A stretch of DNA of 64,000 nt from Membranipora membranacea (taxonomy: Eukaryota; Bryozoa; Gymnolaemata; Cheilostomatida; Membraniporidae): NCBI GenBank assembly GCA_914767715.1, contig OU612065.1, positions 18,972,001 through 19,036,000 of the forward strand, in the 5' to 3' direction. Positions 12,072 to 22,832 of the stretch are shown piece after piece. The translations under genes were made by a program, and so were the position numbers. Each line of letters starts with the position of its first letter. Position 1 is the stretch's first letter. The notes beneath the pieces are model-generated. The model was given only the letters and a program-made list of their open reading frames with translations, was not told the DNA's origin and ran no database searches.

Positions 12072-12158
12072 CACAGGCCTCCTGTAGTTGGTGCAAGTCC
12101 AGTTGTAGAGTGCCCCAGTGGTCAAAGCCAGTGGAGTTGTACTAACTACAGAAGGCCT
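12072..12158. repeat. Inverted repeat, about 40-bp arms
   Basis: ACAGGCCTCCTGTAGTTGGT at the left pairs with ACTAACTACAGAAGGCCTGT at the right with a few mismatches, around a loop centred near 12115. It follows the foldback at 11779-12043 after the G run, so the two may have arrived together. Confidence 0.6.
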
Positions 12159-13359
12159 GTGGTAGAAATGACACTTCTTTCATTTTGTTTCCAGTCCACA
12201 GTGACATTAGAAGATAAGTTGATAGCTGAACATGGATATATATTATTTATGTTCATTAGCAAGGAGTTACTCCTTGTTCTTAGTAACAATGTTTTATCCT
12301 CTAAATCAAGGAGATACTTGATTCAATCAAGAGTCAATTTGAAACATCCACTCCACTCATAGGAAGCCAGCTGAACTTACTTACTTCCCCATTAATCCTA
12401 ACCTAATTAAACCTAACACTTGATTCTGAACTGTTAATGCAGGGGTAAAACTACAATCATTTCTATTCGCATTACTATGAAGTGTCAAAGGTTACCATGG
12501 GGGTGTTAATTAGTGGCCTCAAATTTCCTAATTACATACTTACAAGGAAAAAGTAACTTGTCGCAATACCCAACCAAAGAAAGAAACTAATAGAGAAAGC
12601 CTTGCCCTTGACATTGACATTGACTAGCCGAACAAACATTTTCTTTTCTTCATAATCAAAACTGTATCAGCGTTTTTAATTGGTTAAATCTCTAAATTCG
12701 AACAAATCAAAATCTCCATGAGTCAATAACATTTATTTAATAGGTATGGCACACACAAGTATGTAACAGCATGAACGATTACTTTACTTACTAGATAGAT
12801 TGGATACTCACTCAGTAGAGGCTATCAGTAAGATATCTGGAATGAGTGTATCCAATTTCAATGATGTATCATCTAGTCTGTGTTGCAAAACTGTCCCAAA
12901 TCATCAAAGCTTCTCAGAACAGGCAAATTCCTCACTAAGCAATAAACACTCACTGTACTGACTCTGAGGGAGGGAGTTCATTACCTCCAGTACAAAATCA
13001 ACTAAAGTAAAATGCCATATTGAAATTATCCCTTCATAATATCTGAGGTATCTTTTAAGTCCATGTGGTCTCTCTATCTGTCTGGCCATACTTCACACTA
13101 GTTCACTCTTTATTTTACATATGTAGACAGACAATCTGGGTTTGTTGAGGAATCTTCTCACAGCTACAGACAGACAGGGAAAAGTGCCAATTAGTGCAAT
13201 CAAGGAGTTACTCCTTGGTTCAAGATGTACAAAAAGTCACAGTAACTAATTGATGTAGTGGACATTATACTATAGGATGTTGAGGATGCCAAAGCGGGTG
13301 AGTCATGTCTAAGTTATGATGTTATTTTGTTTTGTGAACACAGCTGGATGAGCATCAAT

Positions 13360-13509
13360 AGGCAAAAGCGCGACCTGTTCCACTGTAATAAAATTGATTA
13401 TTAATAATCAGTGTAAAATCCCATACGCAGTTGATAGCTACTGCGTATGGGATTTTACACTGATTATTAATAATCAATTTTATTACAGTGGAACAGGTCG
13501 CTTTTGCCT
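13360..13509. repeat. Long hairpin, 61-bp perfect core arms
   Basis: Positions 13371-13431 are exactly complementary to 13440-13500 with an 8-nt loop. Beyond a 2-nt bulge, pairing continues to AGGCAAAAGCG/CGCTTTTGCCT at the ends. It lies 177 bp upstream of the F-box/LRR start codon, so it could influence that promoter or be in its 5'UTR. Confidence 0.85.
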
Positions 13510-13685
13510 AATGAAGATTTTTATAAATGAATGATTTTTATACGATATTTGAGAAAATTTCCCTCATTTTTTACGCAGATTTCAGATTAATTGCAATGAT
13601 ACAAGGTAGGTCTATGCTTTTATTTTATCGGTTATTACAATGTGAGTGGCTTCATTACAATTTTGACAGGTGATGGTTCTTTAAG

Positions 13686-15142
13686 ATGTCGTCTAATTTT
13701 ACCACATATCAGGTATCAATAGAGGCTATATTACAAATGTGACTGTTAACCATTATGCTTTAATTTGTATTTTCTGAAAGGCGCGCAAGAAATCTGCCCG
13801 TAGATGCCAACAAGAAAGACCAGAGCCTCTCACATCAGCAGATATTCCCGACACTGTCATATTACTGGTATTCACGTATTTAAGCAGTCACGAAAAATGT
13901 AGAGCTGCTAGAGTATGCCAAAGATGGTACCGGCTTTGCTACGACCATATTCTGTGGAGAGGTGTGGTAGTCAAGCTAAATCTGTCCCAAAAGTATGATC
14001 TTGTCAAGATTGCCAAAAGCCTGGAAGCACGGAAAATGAGCAATATCAGCCTCTCGTGCATCAGAGGGGAGAAAGCTTTATCATCTCTCATGAAAGTGTC
14101 GTATCACTTCATAGAAGTGTTGGATCTATCACATTGCTTTAGTGCAGAGAAATTATTTGACAAAGTAAGCGCAGGCTGCTTCACAAAACCTTTTGTTAGG
14201 ATGAGAAGCCTCAACTTATCCTACAATTCAGGTTATTATCAGGAAAAATCTGTTGGTTTTAAAAACAGTTCGTTTTATAAATTGTGCCAGATGATGCCTA
14301 ATCTGGAACAGCTGAAGCTTGAGAACTTCCGAGTAAATACCTCAACAGACGATTGGCTTTTTGCTATATCCGATAATTTGGTAAACCTGAAAGACTTGAA
14401 CCTATCTGGCACCGACACACACCTTGGTTTATCGAACCTCTTCAATAATCATAATGGCTGGGGCTCAAAGCTAGAGAAATTATCTATAGCTGGGAATCGT
14501 CGTAACAGTGTTGGACATATCGCTGGCTACAGCACTGGTCTCCTGCACCTTGATCTCAGTGACAACTGCACTGATGATCTAGAACAACTACGCTGGTTTA
14601 AAAGACTTCAAAGCTTACAGATGAAGGCTGATAGTGGTTTACGTATACCCACCCGTGGTATTCCACTGAACACCCCTCAACCATCTTTACTTGCCCTGGA
14701 TCTGGGTTGTGGTGGCTTTTGGGTCAGTAACAGAGAGGTTAATCAAATCGTCACATGTTTCCCTAATCTCAAAGTTCTAAATATAAATGGTTGTCTACAA
14801 GTTAACGACGATGGAGCCAACCACATAGCTGCACATCTGAAGCAGCTTGAGGTACTCTGTGTAAATAATTGCAACATTTCTGACTACTCGTATTTTCTGC
14901 GGAATGTTGCTGATAATCTCAAAGAGCTGTATAGCCTTTGCTGTATAGGCAATGATATTCCCGGCTCCGTAATGCTTACAATACTCAAAAATGAAAATGC
15001 ATGTCCGAAGCTCAAATATATCCAACATGAAAATCATCATTTTAGACAATTGCATAAAGACGGTCTTACCAAACCCGTCCCACCATGTGATGAGGCTATC
15101 GGGATTAAGTTTTTCCGGCCGCAGTCTTCATTTTTTGTGTAA
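13686..15142 (+). CDS. F-box/leucine-rich-repeat protein (FBXL type)
   Basis: Predicted substrate receptor of an SCF (SKP1-cullin-F-box) ubiquitin ligase. Exon 1 is 13686-13712 (MSSNFTTYQ). A 68-bp intron and the acceptor TTTCTGAAAG follow. Exon 2 is 13781-15142 and runs in phase 0 to the stop, giving 462 residues. The F-box is at about residues 31-75: IPDTVILLVFTYLSSHEKC, then VCQRWYRLC and LWRGVV, the usual Leu-Pro/Trp pattern. After it come repeated leucine-rich motifs such as VLDLSHC, LNLSYN, LKDLNLSG, LHLDLSDN, LLALDLG and LKVLNINGC, the cysteine-containing LRR type of FBXL proteins. Exon 1 is short, and its start was chosen because it is the only nearby ATG whose donor gives phase 0. 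The specific FBXL orthologue cannot be told. Confidence 0.85.
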
Positions 15143-15936
15143 TGTTTTTCTTTTCTTCCAAGTTTCCGTATTTGTAACATTTTCACCCTCACGCTGGCTA
15201 GTGGCAACAAATTTGTTTAAAACTGGGAATAGAGATTTTTTGACTATTCATCCTTACCTTTTTTACAATTAATTATATGATCTCTTTCTTATACAGTTAC
15301 CTTATTTTTTACAACATCCTTCAATTCAACTTAAGGTCTGCAGCTACTTCTCATTTCCACTTCATTTCGTGAATGATACAAAGCCACTTATTGTGTTTTC
15401 TGTGCGTATTCGACTATAACAATTTTTAAGTGCCCATTTCATTTCAAAACATATGACATTCTATCTCACACTCTTTATTTGGTTAGAAATAGAAGTATAA
15501 CTTATATTATTATAAATGATTATTGATTTTGGATGGTTGCTAGACAATGCCCTTCAACTAATTTACTTCTCTTGACACTATAATATCTAACTGTTTGCTC
15601 ACTATGGCTTCTCATTGTTGTTCTTTGCTACAAAATGTTTTCACTGTGAGTTAAGAGCAGTGTTTTGGAGAAGCTACCATTATTTGCTTGAATATCTCAC
15701 TGCACAGAAGCCCAAATTTATACGAGGTAGTGTGTTGTGTTCCTGATTACTTCCACTGATCACTACAACAATCTATAAGAAATTGACCAAGGTATTGCAG
15801 TGTTGGTGCGCAGTACACTACTCGCCTACACTTGTGGTGCAGTCAACATTTGGACTGTTGAAGATAGATAGACATTTCTAGATTGGATAGTTCATTTTTA
15901 GTATTGTCCGTACTGTCTGCACACCACAAGCACAAC
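15143..15936. other. Intergenic/UTR stretch
   Basis: This is the 3' flank of the F-box/LRR gene and the 5' flank of the TPR gene, both on the plus strand. I see no canonical AATAAA close to the first gene, no repeat element and no extra exon. Confidence 0.4.
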
Positions 15937-18900
15937 ATGCCTATCACAAACTTAGAGGAGACCAGTGCAAAAGCAACAACTCTGCTGAGGGAAGCCATTT
16001 ATTACGAGAGACATAAAAAATGGATGATGGTGAGTTTAGGTGTAATCTTTATATACATAAATAATACTAGACTGAATCTTTGTTTGTATAGTGGTGGGCC
16101 TTGCATTCAAATTTGACTAATAAAATTGAAAATTTATTGTAACTTTATAGCTGGATCTTGATTGCTATAATAAATCCCTGACGTCATTATATTTTCATAA
16201 TTGAGTGGCGTTGCTGGTGCTATAACATTTCCTACGTTCTCACAAACAATGATCGTGTGACATATTTTCTGCCGGAAAATGACAGACTACTCTCATTTCA
16301 GGCTATAAAAACATACAAGAGGCTGGTTGCCCTCGTACATCCAGATACTTTGCCTCTGGGTTTCTCGTACCCTGATACCTATCGCATTATGGTGAGTTGG
16401 ATCTCTAAATATTCCATCCGTTTGTGTGTATGTAAATACAAATAGAGATCAGGAATTTTCAATATTGTGATCGTAGGATCAGGAAAAGAACTGCTTTTTA
16501 TTATACTTCACTGCTCTTTTTTATCTCTGACCAATTTGTGTTTTACGTCTAGATCGCTTTATCACTCTACCTGTACTTGGATCTTTATTTACCCTAAGTA
16601 AAAAAAAAGTGTTAAAACAAGTTTTAGCAAAACAATTTCCACATTGAGTTGCAAATCATGTACAACTTTGATGGCTATTTTTCAGCTGATATTGTGTCGT
16701 TATTACTCTTCAGGATGTAAATTCAATACAATAATACTATTAGGTCAGATGTGACCAAGTCAATGGTCATTATACATACCTGACTGAGCTACATGACAAC
16801 AATCACCTCTGTCACAAAATCAATGATTTACTCTTGCTATGACAGGGATAATCTTCTGTGCGCACCAGGAAAATTGTGTATAACTTGAAAGGGCTAATCA
16901 TGTCGATTATCTCTTATACAAACAAGTAACATTTAGCCTTGTTCATGTGGCCAAAACCCATGGCCACGTGAACAAGACAGTAAAATTCACAGTGTGGATA
17001 AATACCAAAAATAATAAATACTGAAATCTGTGCTTAAGTGCTAAAATCTCAAAGATTGGATTGGCCCCAAAAAGAGTTGCAAGGTGCCGTAAAATCCTTG
17101 TATTGAAGTTGTGATGGATCCTGGAAATTAGAATGCATCATAAAAATGTGAGGCTAAAATTAACCTCTGAGAGTGAGAAAACAAAGTTATATGTTGCAGG
17201 CAAAGTGGAAATTTCCTCCATATGTCCACATGAACTTTGAATCTGTCATGCTTTATATTTGTTTTTTTCTTATTCTGTTTAATTTAGATGTATGAGATTT
17301 ATGCCAATCTAGGATGGGTATATCAGCATATCGATGACTATGAGCTGGCTCTGAGAAGTTACACAAAAGCTTTAGATATCATTTACGGTAAAAAAAAGGT
17401 GCGTTTTGGTGTGTTAGTTTATCCTTACTTCTTCATCATAATAGCTGAATAACAGGAAAAAGTGCAAAATTTTCCTTCCGTAATAACTTGTGCATGCAAT
17501 AGCTCAACTTTGGATTTGGTAAACCCTCCCCGCTCCACAATTTTTCTGTTAGACTCCCACTATTTGTGCTAGCTGCAACAAAACTGATAAACCTTGCATG
17601 TTTTACAGAAGTTATGCTAACTGGTCTTTCAAAAGTAGCATATAAACTTTTTTGCTTTCTGATGCCTTTCCTGACACTGTCTAAGTGTCATTACCAGCAT
17701 GGCCATTTGAACCCATTCATTGTCTGCACACAACTCCGCACCCGTAGCACGTACCTCTCTTACTCGTGGTGTAGATACATCATTTACATTTCCGTTGTTA
17801 AGCAGAGTGGAGGTTTAACTGGTTGCCGCTCGCCTACCTGCCTGGCTGTCCCAGTACAATGCAAGCGAGCCTTAGCTCACAGCTCCCTGCAAAACTGTAA
17901 TGCGGCTTTGGAGGATGTGACAAATGCTCAGAAAATGGATGAAAAAAACCTGGTAGGTAAAACGCCAATTTTGCAGTAGTGTCTGACACACACTCATATC
18001 ACAATAGTGCCTAAAAATTCATGATCTTCTACTGAATATGCTTAAAAATGTTTTACAGGCAACTTGAGGGTCTGAGAAGTACCTACATTCCGCGTCATAT
18101 TAATTCAATTTATTTACTGTATTGTAGGATTTGCTATGTCTAGAAGTACTGATACACAACACCTTCGGACAATATGACAAGGTAAGTGTATGTGTAACAA
18201 AACTGATATGAAATGCTGAAGAGTCATTCATCGTCACATCAAGGAATAATTTTTACCACTGAAATGGAACAATTATACCCCAGTAACTACTATTGCTTGA
18301 TTTTGTAGCTGTGCACATATCTCTTGCATCACATAAGATTCTAGTTTCACCAAGATGGAGGGATATAGAATAGGTGGAACACATTGACTCAAGCTATATA
18401 ATACATATACTTGCTCTGAATTTATAATGCTCATAAGTTTGATGGTTCATTTCATTTCATTACAGGCCATGAAATTGCTTGCAACAGGTCTTACAATGAA
18501 CAAGGCCCATGACGCTTGTCTCTTTCTGCGATCTTCGTTGAAACTTGAGGGGATGTCGGTAAGTTTGACCAATAGTCTAAAGTTTTGCTGATTGAGTTGT
18601 CCACCAATTTGTCAGCTATTTTGATGTGTTGGTACAAAGTCACTGTCTATCTAGAAAATTTGGAGGCAGAGAGTGGGGAATATGATTGAACATGATCCTG
18701 TTCTCCGGAGTTGTATGTCCTTTATAAAAAGGAGCGCGACTCCCTATCATGAACAACCCATGATTTTTCTCAGTCCTCTGGACAAGTAAAGTATTCACAT
18801 GAGGAAATTTGTCTTTCCCTACTTGCTTCAAATAGTGAACTATATAGCTAGATAACCCTTTTTATTAACATAAGAGACACCCCAAATAGCTCAACTAAAT

Positions 18901-21900
18901 ACTAGATAATTTAACTGCTTCCGAGTGCGAAGGGTTTCTTGTCCAATATTACTTAAAAAAAACAAATCAACTTCAGGTCTGTCAGTACATGTGCTGATGC
19001 TTGCCATTGCTGATCGAGTTTCCTAAAGAGTGAAATGCTCTCTATAGGAAACAGCCCATTGTCAGCATATAGGTTATAGACAGGTTTCTAAGTGCTGAGG
19101 CAAAACTTGAGTACTGATTCAGTTCTGCTGCACCTGCTTTTCAATTATTTTAAGTCACGTCCAATAAAGTGAGTGAGTTCAATAGATTGGAATGGACGAG
19201 CTTAAGTTTCACAAACAAATCCTCACAAAACAAGCTTTTGATTGACAGAAAAAAGTTGTTGACGTTGTTTGTATGTCTTTATAGAGGTGGTAGTTTAGGC
19301 AAACTTTTTGACACTTTTGTTCTTGTTCAAACTCTAAACTGAAACTACAATAACATGATAGAATATAAGAAAATATCAGAATAGTGTTGCTATTCATCGG
19401 ATCATTTACCTGTGAAATTAAAATAATCAAACATTGGTTTTGATTTCAATGCCATTGCTTTTAAGCTACCCTATTAGCTGGATTTGGAATACTGAAGCAT
19501 TTAACCTCTTTCATCCACTCGGATTATACACATTGCACATTGATTTTATTTTTCAGTGTGACAAGGCACTGCTGAAGTTTCTATCAGACATTTTATTGTG
19601 AACTCTTTTATGTCACAGGTGCTTGACACCTAAATTCTAGATTGTAACTATATATTCGGAAATTTACAGCCGAAGCCCGGAGAGTCAAATGTCGAAGGAT
19701 TTGATGAAGTCACAACGCTACGACATCACGATGTAATTAACTTCATAGAAAGGTAATAGTCTTACTCACGCAACAGCTGTTGCTAGTCATTCTGTTAGTT
19801 AGTTTTGGTTATTCTTGTTTAACACTAATGCTCTTATTGCTGCTGTCTGACTGAAGAAGGAAATCCTTATTTCACTTTGTAGACACTTACATACAATTAC
19901 GGTACCGCATACAATGGACTTTGTGAGCCTACCTAGTCACGTTGCATCCAAGTCTGATCTGAACTCTTCAACTGGTAATGGTATGTGAATTACATTAGTG
20001 ACGAATTCAAGTTCTAAACATTCCGATTCGATATCTTTAAAGCAGTAACAGGCAAAAGCACGCTGAAAGGTCAAGAGATATTCTTGCATTTCCTCTGTAG
20101 ACAAAAAAATGTGTCATGATTATACTTTGAGTTATGAAGGCAATCATTCTTGGTACACAAAATAGAAACAACATGAGCTGTTTAGCTGAATATTTGGGGA
20201 TTATGAGTGGCTGAAGTACATATGGTTTACTTACACACATAAATCTGCTTGTTCTATGGGCATATATATCAAAGTATATCTTGAAATTGATATAAAAATC
20301 TATGTTTTTTTCCGATTACTATGAATGAATAGCGATCATTGTACACCGCTGTTAGAACATGCCATAGAAATGGGTGAACTCGTTTCTACATTTCAGGGTC
20401 GAGATTCTGTCAGAGCTATTCCAAGACATATCACACCGTCCCTTTTGACATGAAATGGAAGAGGGCCAAACTATCAGAGATCCATCCCTTTAAGTGCGGG
20501 GCGCTGCCCTCTTTGTTTGAGCGAGATCCTGCTAAAGAAGAATATGTACACGCTGACAAGCATCGAAGAAGGGAACAATATAGCGGCTCGCTGAAAGAGC
20601 ACACACAGAAAATGAAGCTTCTTTCACAGGAAGAGTTTATGAGTGAGTTGGGCATCTGTCTGTGGCATTGAGACATTTTATATAGATGAGAGGAACATAT
20701 CTGACCCTGAACAGGCGTAGGGCTATTTTTGTATGGTTGCTGAACGCTTTTCTCATGATTGATTAGTCCACAAGTTCAGAAACGTAATATAGCTGAGCCT
20801 TGTAAACTTTTATCAAGCAGATTGCCTGAGTTGTTACTTGGACGTCAACCAATGCGTAGCGTGAAAGTTGCCAGATTTTTAGATTTTTTACTGCTAATCC
20901 ATAAATTCATATTGATGTATTTTCACTATATTTTACTGGCGTCGTAATCTGATAGATCCTTGCTGAGGGAAAGAAACTTGTAAGAGGAAACATTCCCATA
21001 TATATAAACACATAGCTTCGCGGTGAATGGTTAACTGTTTCACTTATTTCAATTTAAAAGCCACCCACCACACCGTGATATTCATTATACTTATTTTCAC
21101 CCAGCACCAAATATCATTACAATAATTCTTCTTTTCGTTCACTATTTTAGATATGCTAGAAAAAAGTAATTCTATGAAAAGGTTATCGGAGTGGAAAATA
21201 AAGCAGGATGTCGGAGTGGCTCAAGACACCGTGACTATTGCTGTACGTATCAAATATATTCATTTTGAAAAACATTATTTTTGTTAATCACATGTTGCAC
21301 AGACAGATTATTTGTTTCTTGGCAGTGATTTTAAAACTGACTGCCGCTTTTAAATATTCAATTTCTTCCCAGGTTTCTGTAAACTGCATTCCATTATCTA
21401 CTTCGAAGGCCTGAGCATTACCAACTCTAAAAATGACGCATTGCCCTGGGACTGAAGCCTACATTATTCTCAAAGTGATGAAGGAGCTAACAAACATTGT
21501 TTGGAAAAGTACCGAGAAACATCAGATGTGCTGAATTTTTTTAAAGTTCAGTTGTGTGTGTGGGAGGGTGGGTTGGCTGTGGGAGGGTGGGTGGGCTGTG
21601 GTTAATAATGAAATACCACTACCAGCAACCGGGTAGAGTTTTGGCACTTTAAATATCATCATATCTGATTGATGTTGAGTTGGCAATCCCTGAGTATGGC
21701 TAAGTCTGTGCTGTGAAGAACATCAAAATTTGTCGATTTATATAATATATTGCATCTGTTACGATAGAATTATAGCCCTAAGTCTTTTATTAATAATAAT
21801 TCCGTTTTCAGCGTAACTATGGCAGATTGGTTGTATCTGTTTTGGTAACCTCCAAATCTTTAGCGGAATAATTGAATGTGTTCTATCTTCTGTGTACACC

Positions 21901-22308
21901 AGCCTACAATATTTACCTAGCATCACAAGGTTCTATACACGGAGTCATCCACAAGACATGATACTGCTAAGCTGAGTGCTAAATTGAGAACTATCCGATA
22001 CCATAAACAGACGCTGCTTCATAGATAAACTACCTGTATGGTTCTTTCTGATATTCATCTGAACCAGATGAACAAATAAGCAGAAATCTGCAAACATCAG
22101 TCATTTACACAAGATTTTACAGTTGCTCATTATCTCCTCCTACTGTTCTTACTTACTCTTGTTATTTGTGTGATTACAGGCATTTCAACCGATTAACACC
22201 AAGAATGTACCTAGATTATATAACAGACCATGGCAAGGAGATCGTCTACAATCTGCACCACTACCCACTAGAGAAAAACAGCCTATATTCTACCCAGCAT
22301 ACTCCTAA
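15937..22308 (+). CDS. Tetratricopeptide-repeat protein, family not recognised
   Basis: Eleven exons: 15937-16029, 16302-16391, 17288-17398, 17866-17952, 18128-18181, 18466-18558, 19670-19752, 19883-19974, 20397-20642, 21151-21242, 22180-22308. Phases agree throughout, giving 389 residues. Exons 2-6 encode helical TPR-like pairs, clearest in exon 3 (YANLGWVYQHIDDYELALRS, about residues 64-83), with weaker ones after. From about residue 200 the protein is not TPR. It is basic and charged (KHRRREQYSGSLKEHTQKMK) and ends with RPWQGDRLQSAPLPTREKQ. TPRs are protein-docking scaffolds; no enzymatic motif is visible and I assign no function. Least certain is exon 4, whose acceptor (ATGCAAG) is poor. 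In exon 9 the frame also reads on to a stop at 20671 if the donor after 20642 is ignored. A different last exon is possible at 21374 (see findings). Confidence 0.7.
16938..16976. repeat. Short hairpin in TPR-gene intron 2
   Basis: CTTGTTCATGTGGCC pairs with GGCCACGTGAACAAG with one G-T pair around a 9-nt loop. It lies in the intron between exons 2 and 3 and is otherwise unremarkable. Confidence 0.7.
21562..21595 (+). other. G-quadruplex motif in TPR-gene intron 10
   Basis: Two near copies of a G-rich block occur here, ending in GGGAGGGTGGGTGGG. That is four G triplets with single-nucleotide loops, a pattern that usually folds into a stable parallel quadruplex in DNA or RNA. It lies on the coding strand. 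Confidence 0.7.
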
Positions 22309-22427
22309 TGACAGAATCTGTGTAGAACTAATTCAATCTCGTTGTTGTAAATTATAACTTCTCAATCTTAAATTTGATTCACACCATAATATGCCACTTA
22401 GACGCAATTACATGTATGATATCGCTG

Positions 22428-22433
22428 AATAAA
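22428..22433 (+). promoter_or_regulatory. Poly(A) signal AATAAA of the TPR gene
   Basis: It lies 120 nt past the stop codon at 22308. This supports 22180-22308 as the terminal exon. Confidence 0.55.
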
Positions 22434-22740
22434 TTTATATCACAGTTAGAATAATGTACTGGCTTCAAATCTGAAATCTGAGAGAGATTACACACATTTT
22501 TCTTCTAATTGTTCTAGGTGCTGCTATTTCAAAACATAAGGGGATGTGATTCTCCGACATATTATATTAGGCTGATTGACAAAAACAATAGAAGAGGATG
22601 ATCGAATTCGCTGTTCGAGGTTTAAACTTTTGTAATTGAATATCGATAGTAATTACTGTATTGCCCGATAACAGCTTGACTTGTAGTCAAGGCGCTCATC
22701 ACAGAAGATTTCATTGTTAGTTAGATAATGACATCTATAT

Positions 22741-22832
22741 CAAATTTCATTCAATCTACCTGCATTTCAAGTCGCTACCCAGTAAGCCACAGTGGCCCGA
22801 GGGTAAGCGACTTGAAACGCAAGGAAATTTGA
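22741..22832. repeat. Inverted repeat, about 35-bp arms
   Basis: The left arm 22741-22780 contains TTTCAAGTCGCTACCC and the right arm 22801-22832 contains GGGTAAGCGACTTGAAA. The outer AAATTTC/GAAATTT also pairs. It lies in intergenic DNA. Confidence 0.65.

Larger units (their letters stand above)
11087..13685. other. Divergent intergenic region, no gene seen
   Basis: This separates the lipase (-) and the F-box/LRR gene (+). It should hold the 5'UTR exon and promoter of the lipase. It contains a 265-bp foldback (11779-12043), an 85-bp inverted repeat (12072-12158), an 11-nt G run near 12050, two copies of a 17-nt palindrome (12260, 13201) and the long hairpin at 13360-13509. Open frames here lack splice signals and family resemblance. 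Confidence 0.5.

Noticed and set aside
13596-13605. Alternative first exon (ATG ATA CAA G) for the F-box/LRR gene
   Set aside because: Joining to 13781 would put the F-box out of frame and reach TAG at once. The exon at 13686-13712 gives phase 0.
17566-17979. 137-codon open frame in the TPR gene
   Set aside because: It covers mostly intron plus exon 4. Upstream of 17866 it shows no TPR pattern and contains the pyrimidine-rich acceptor region.
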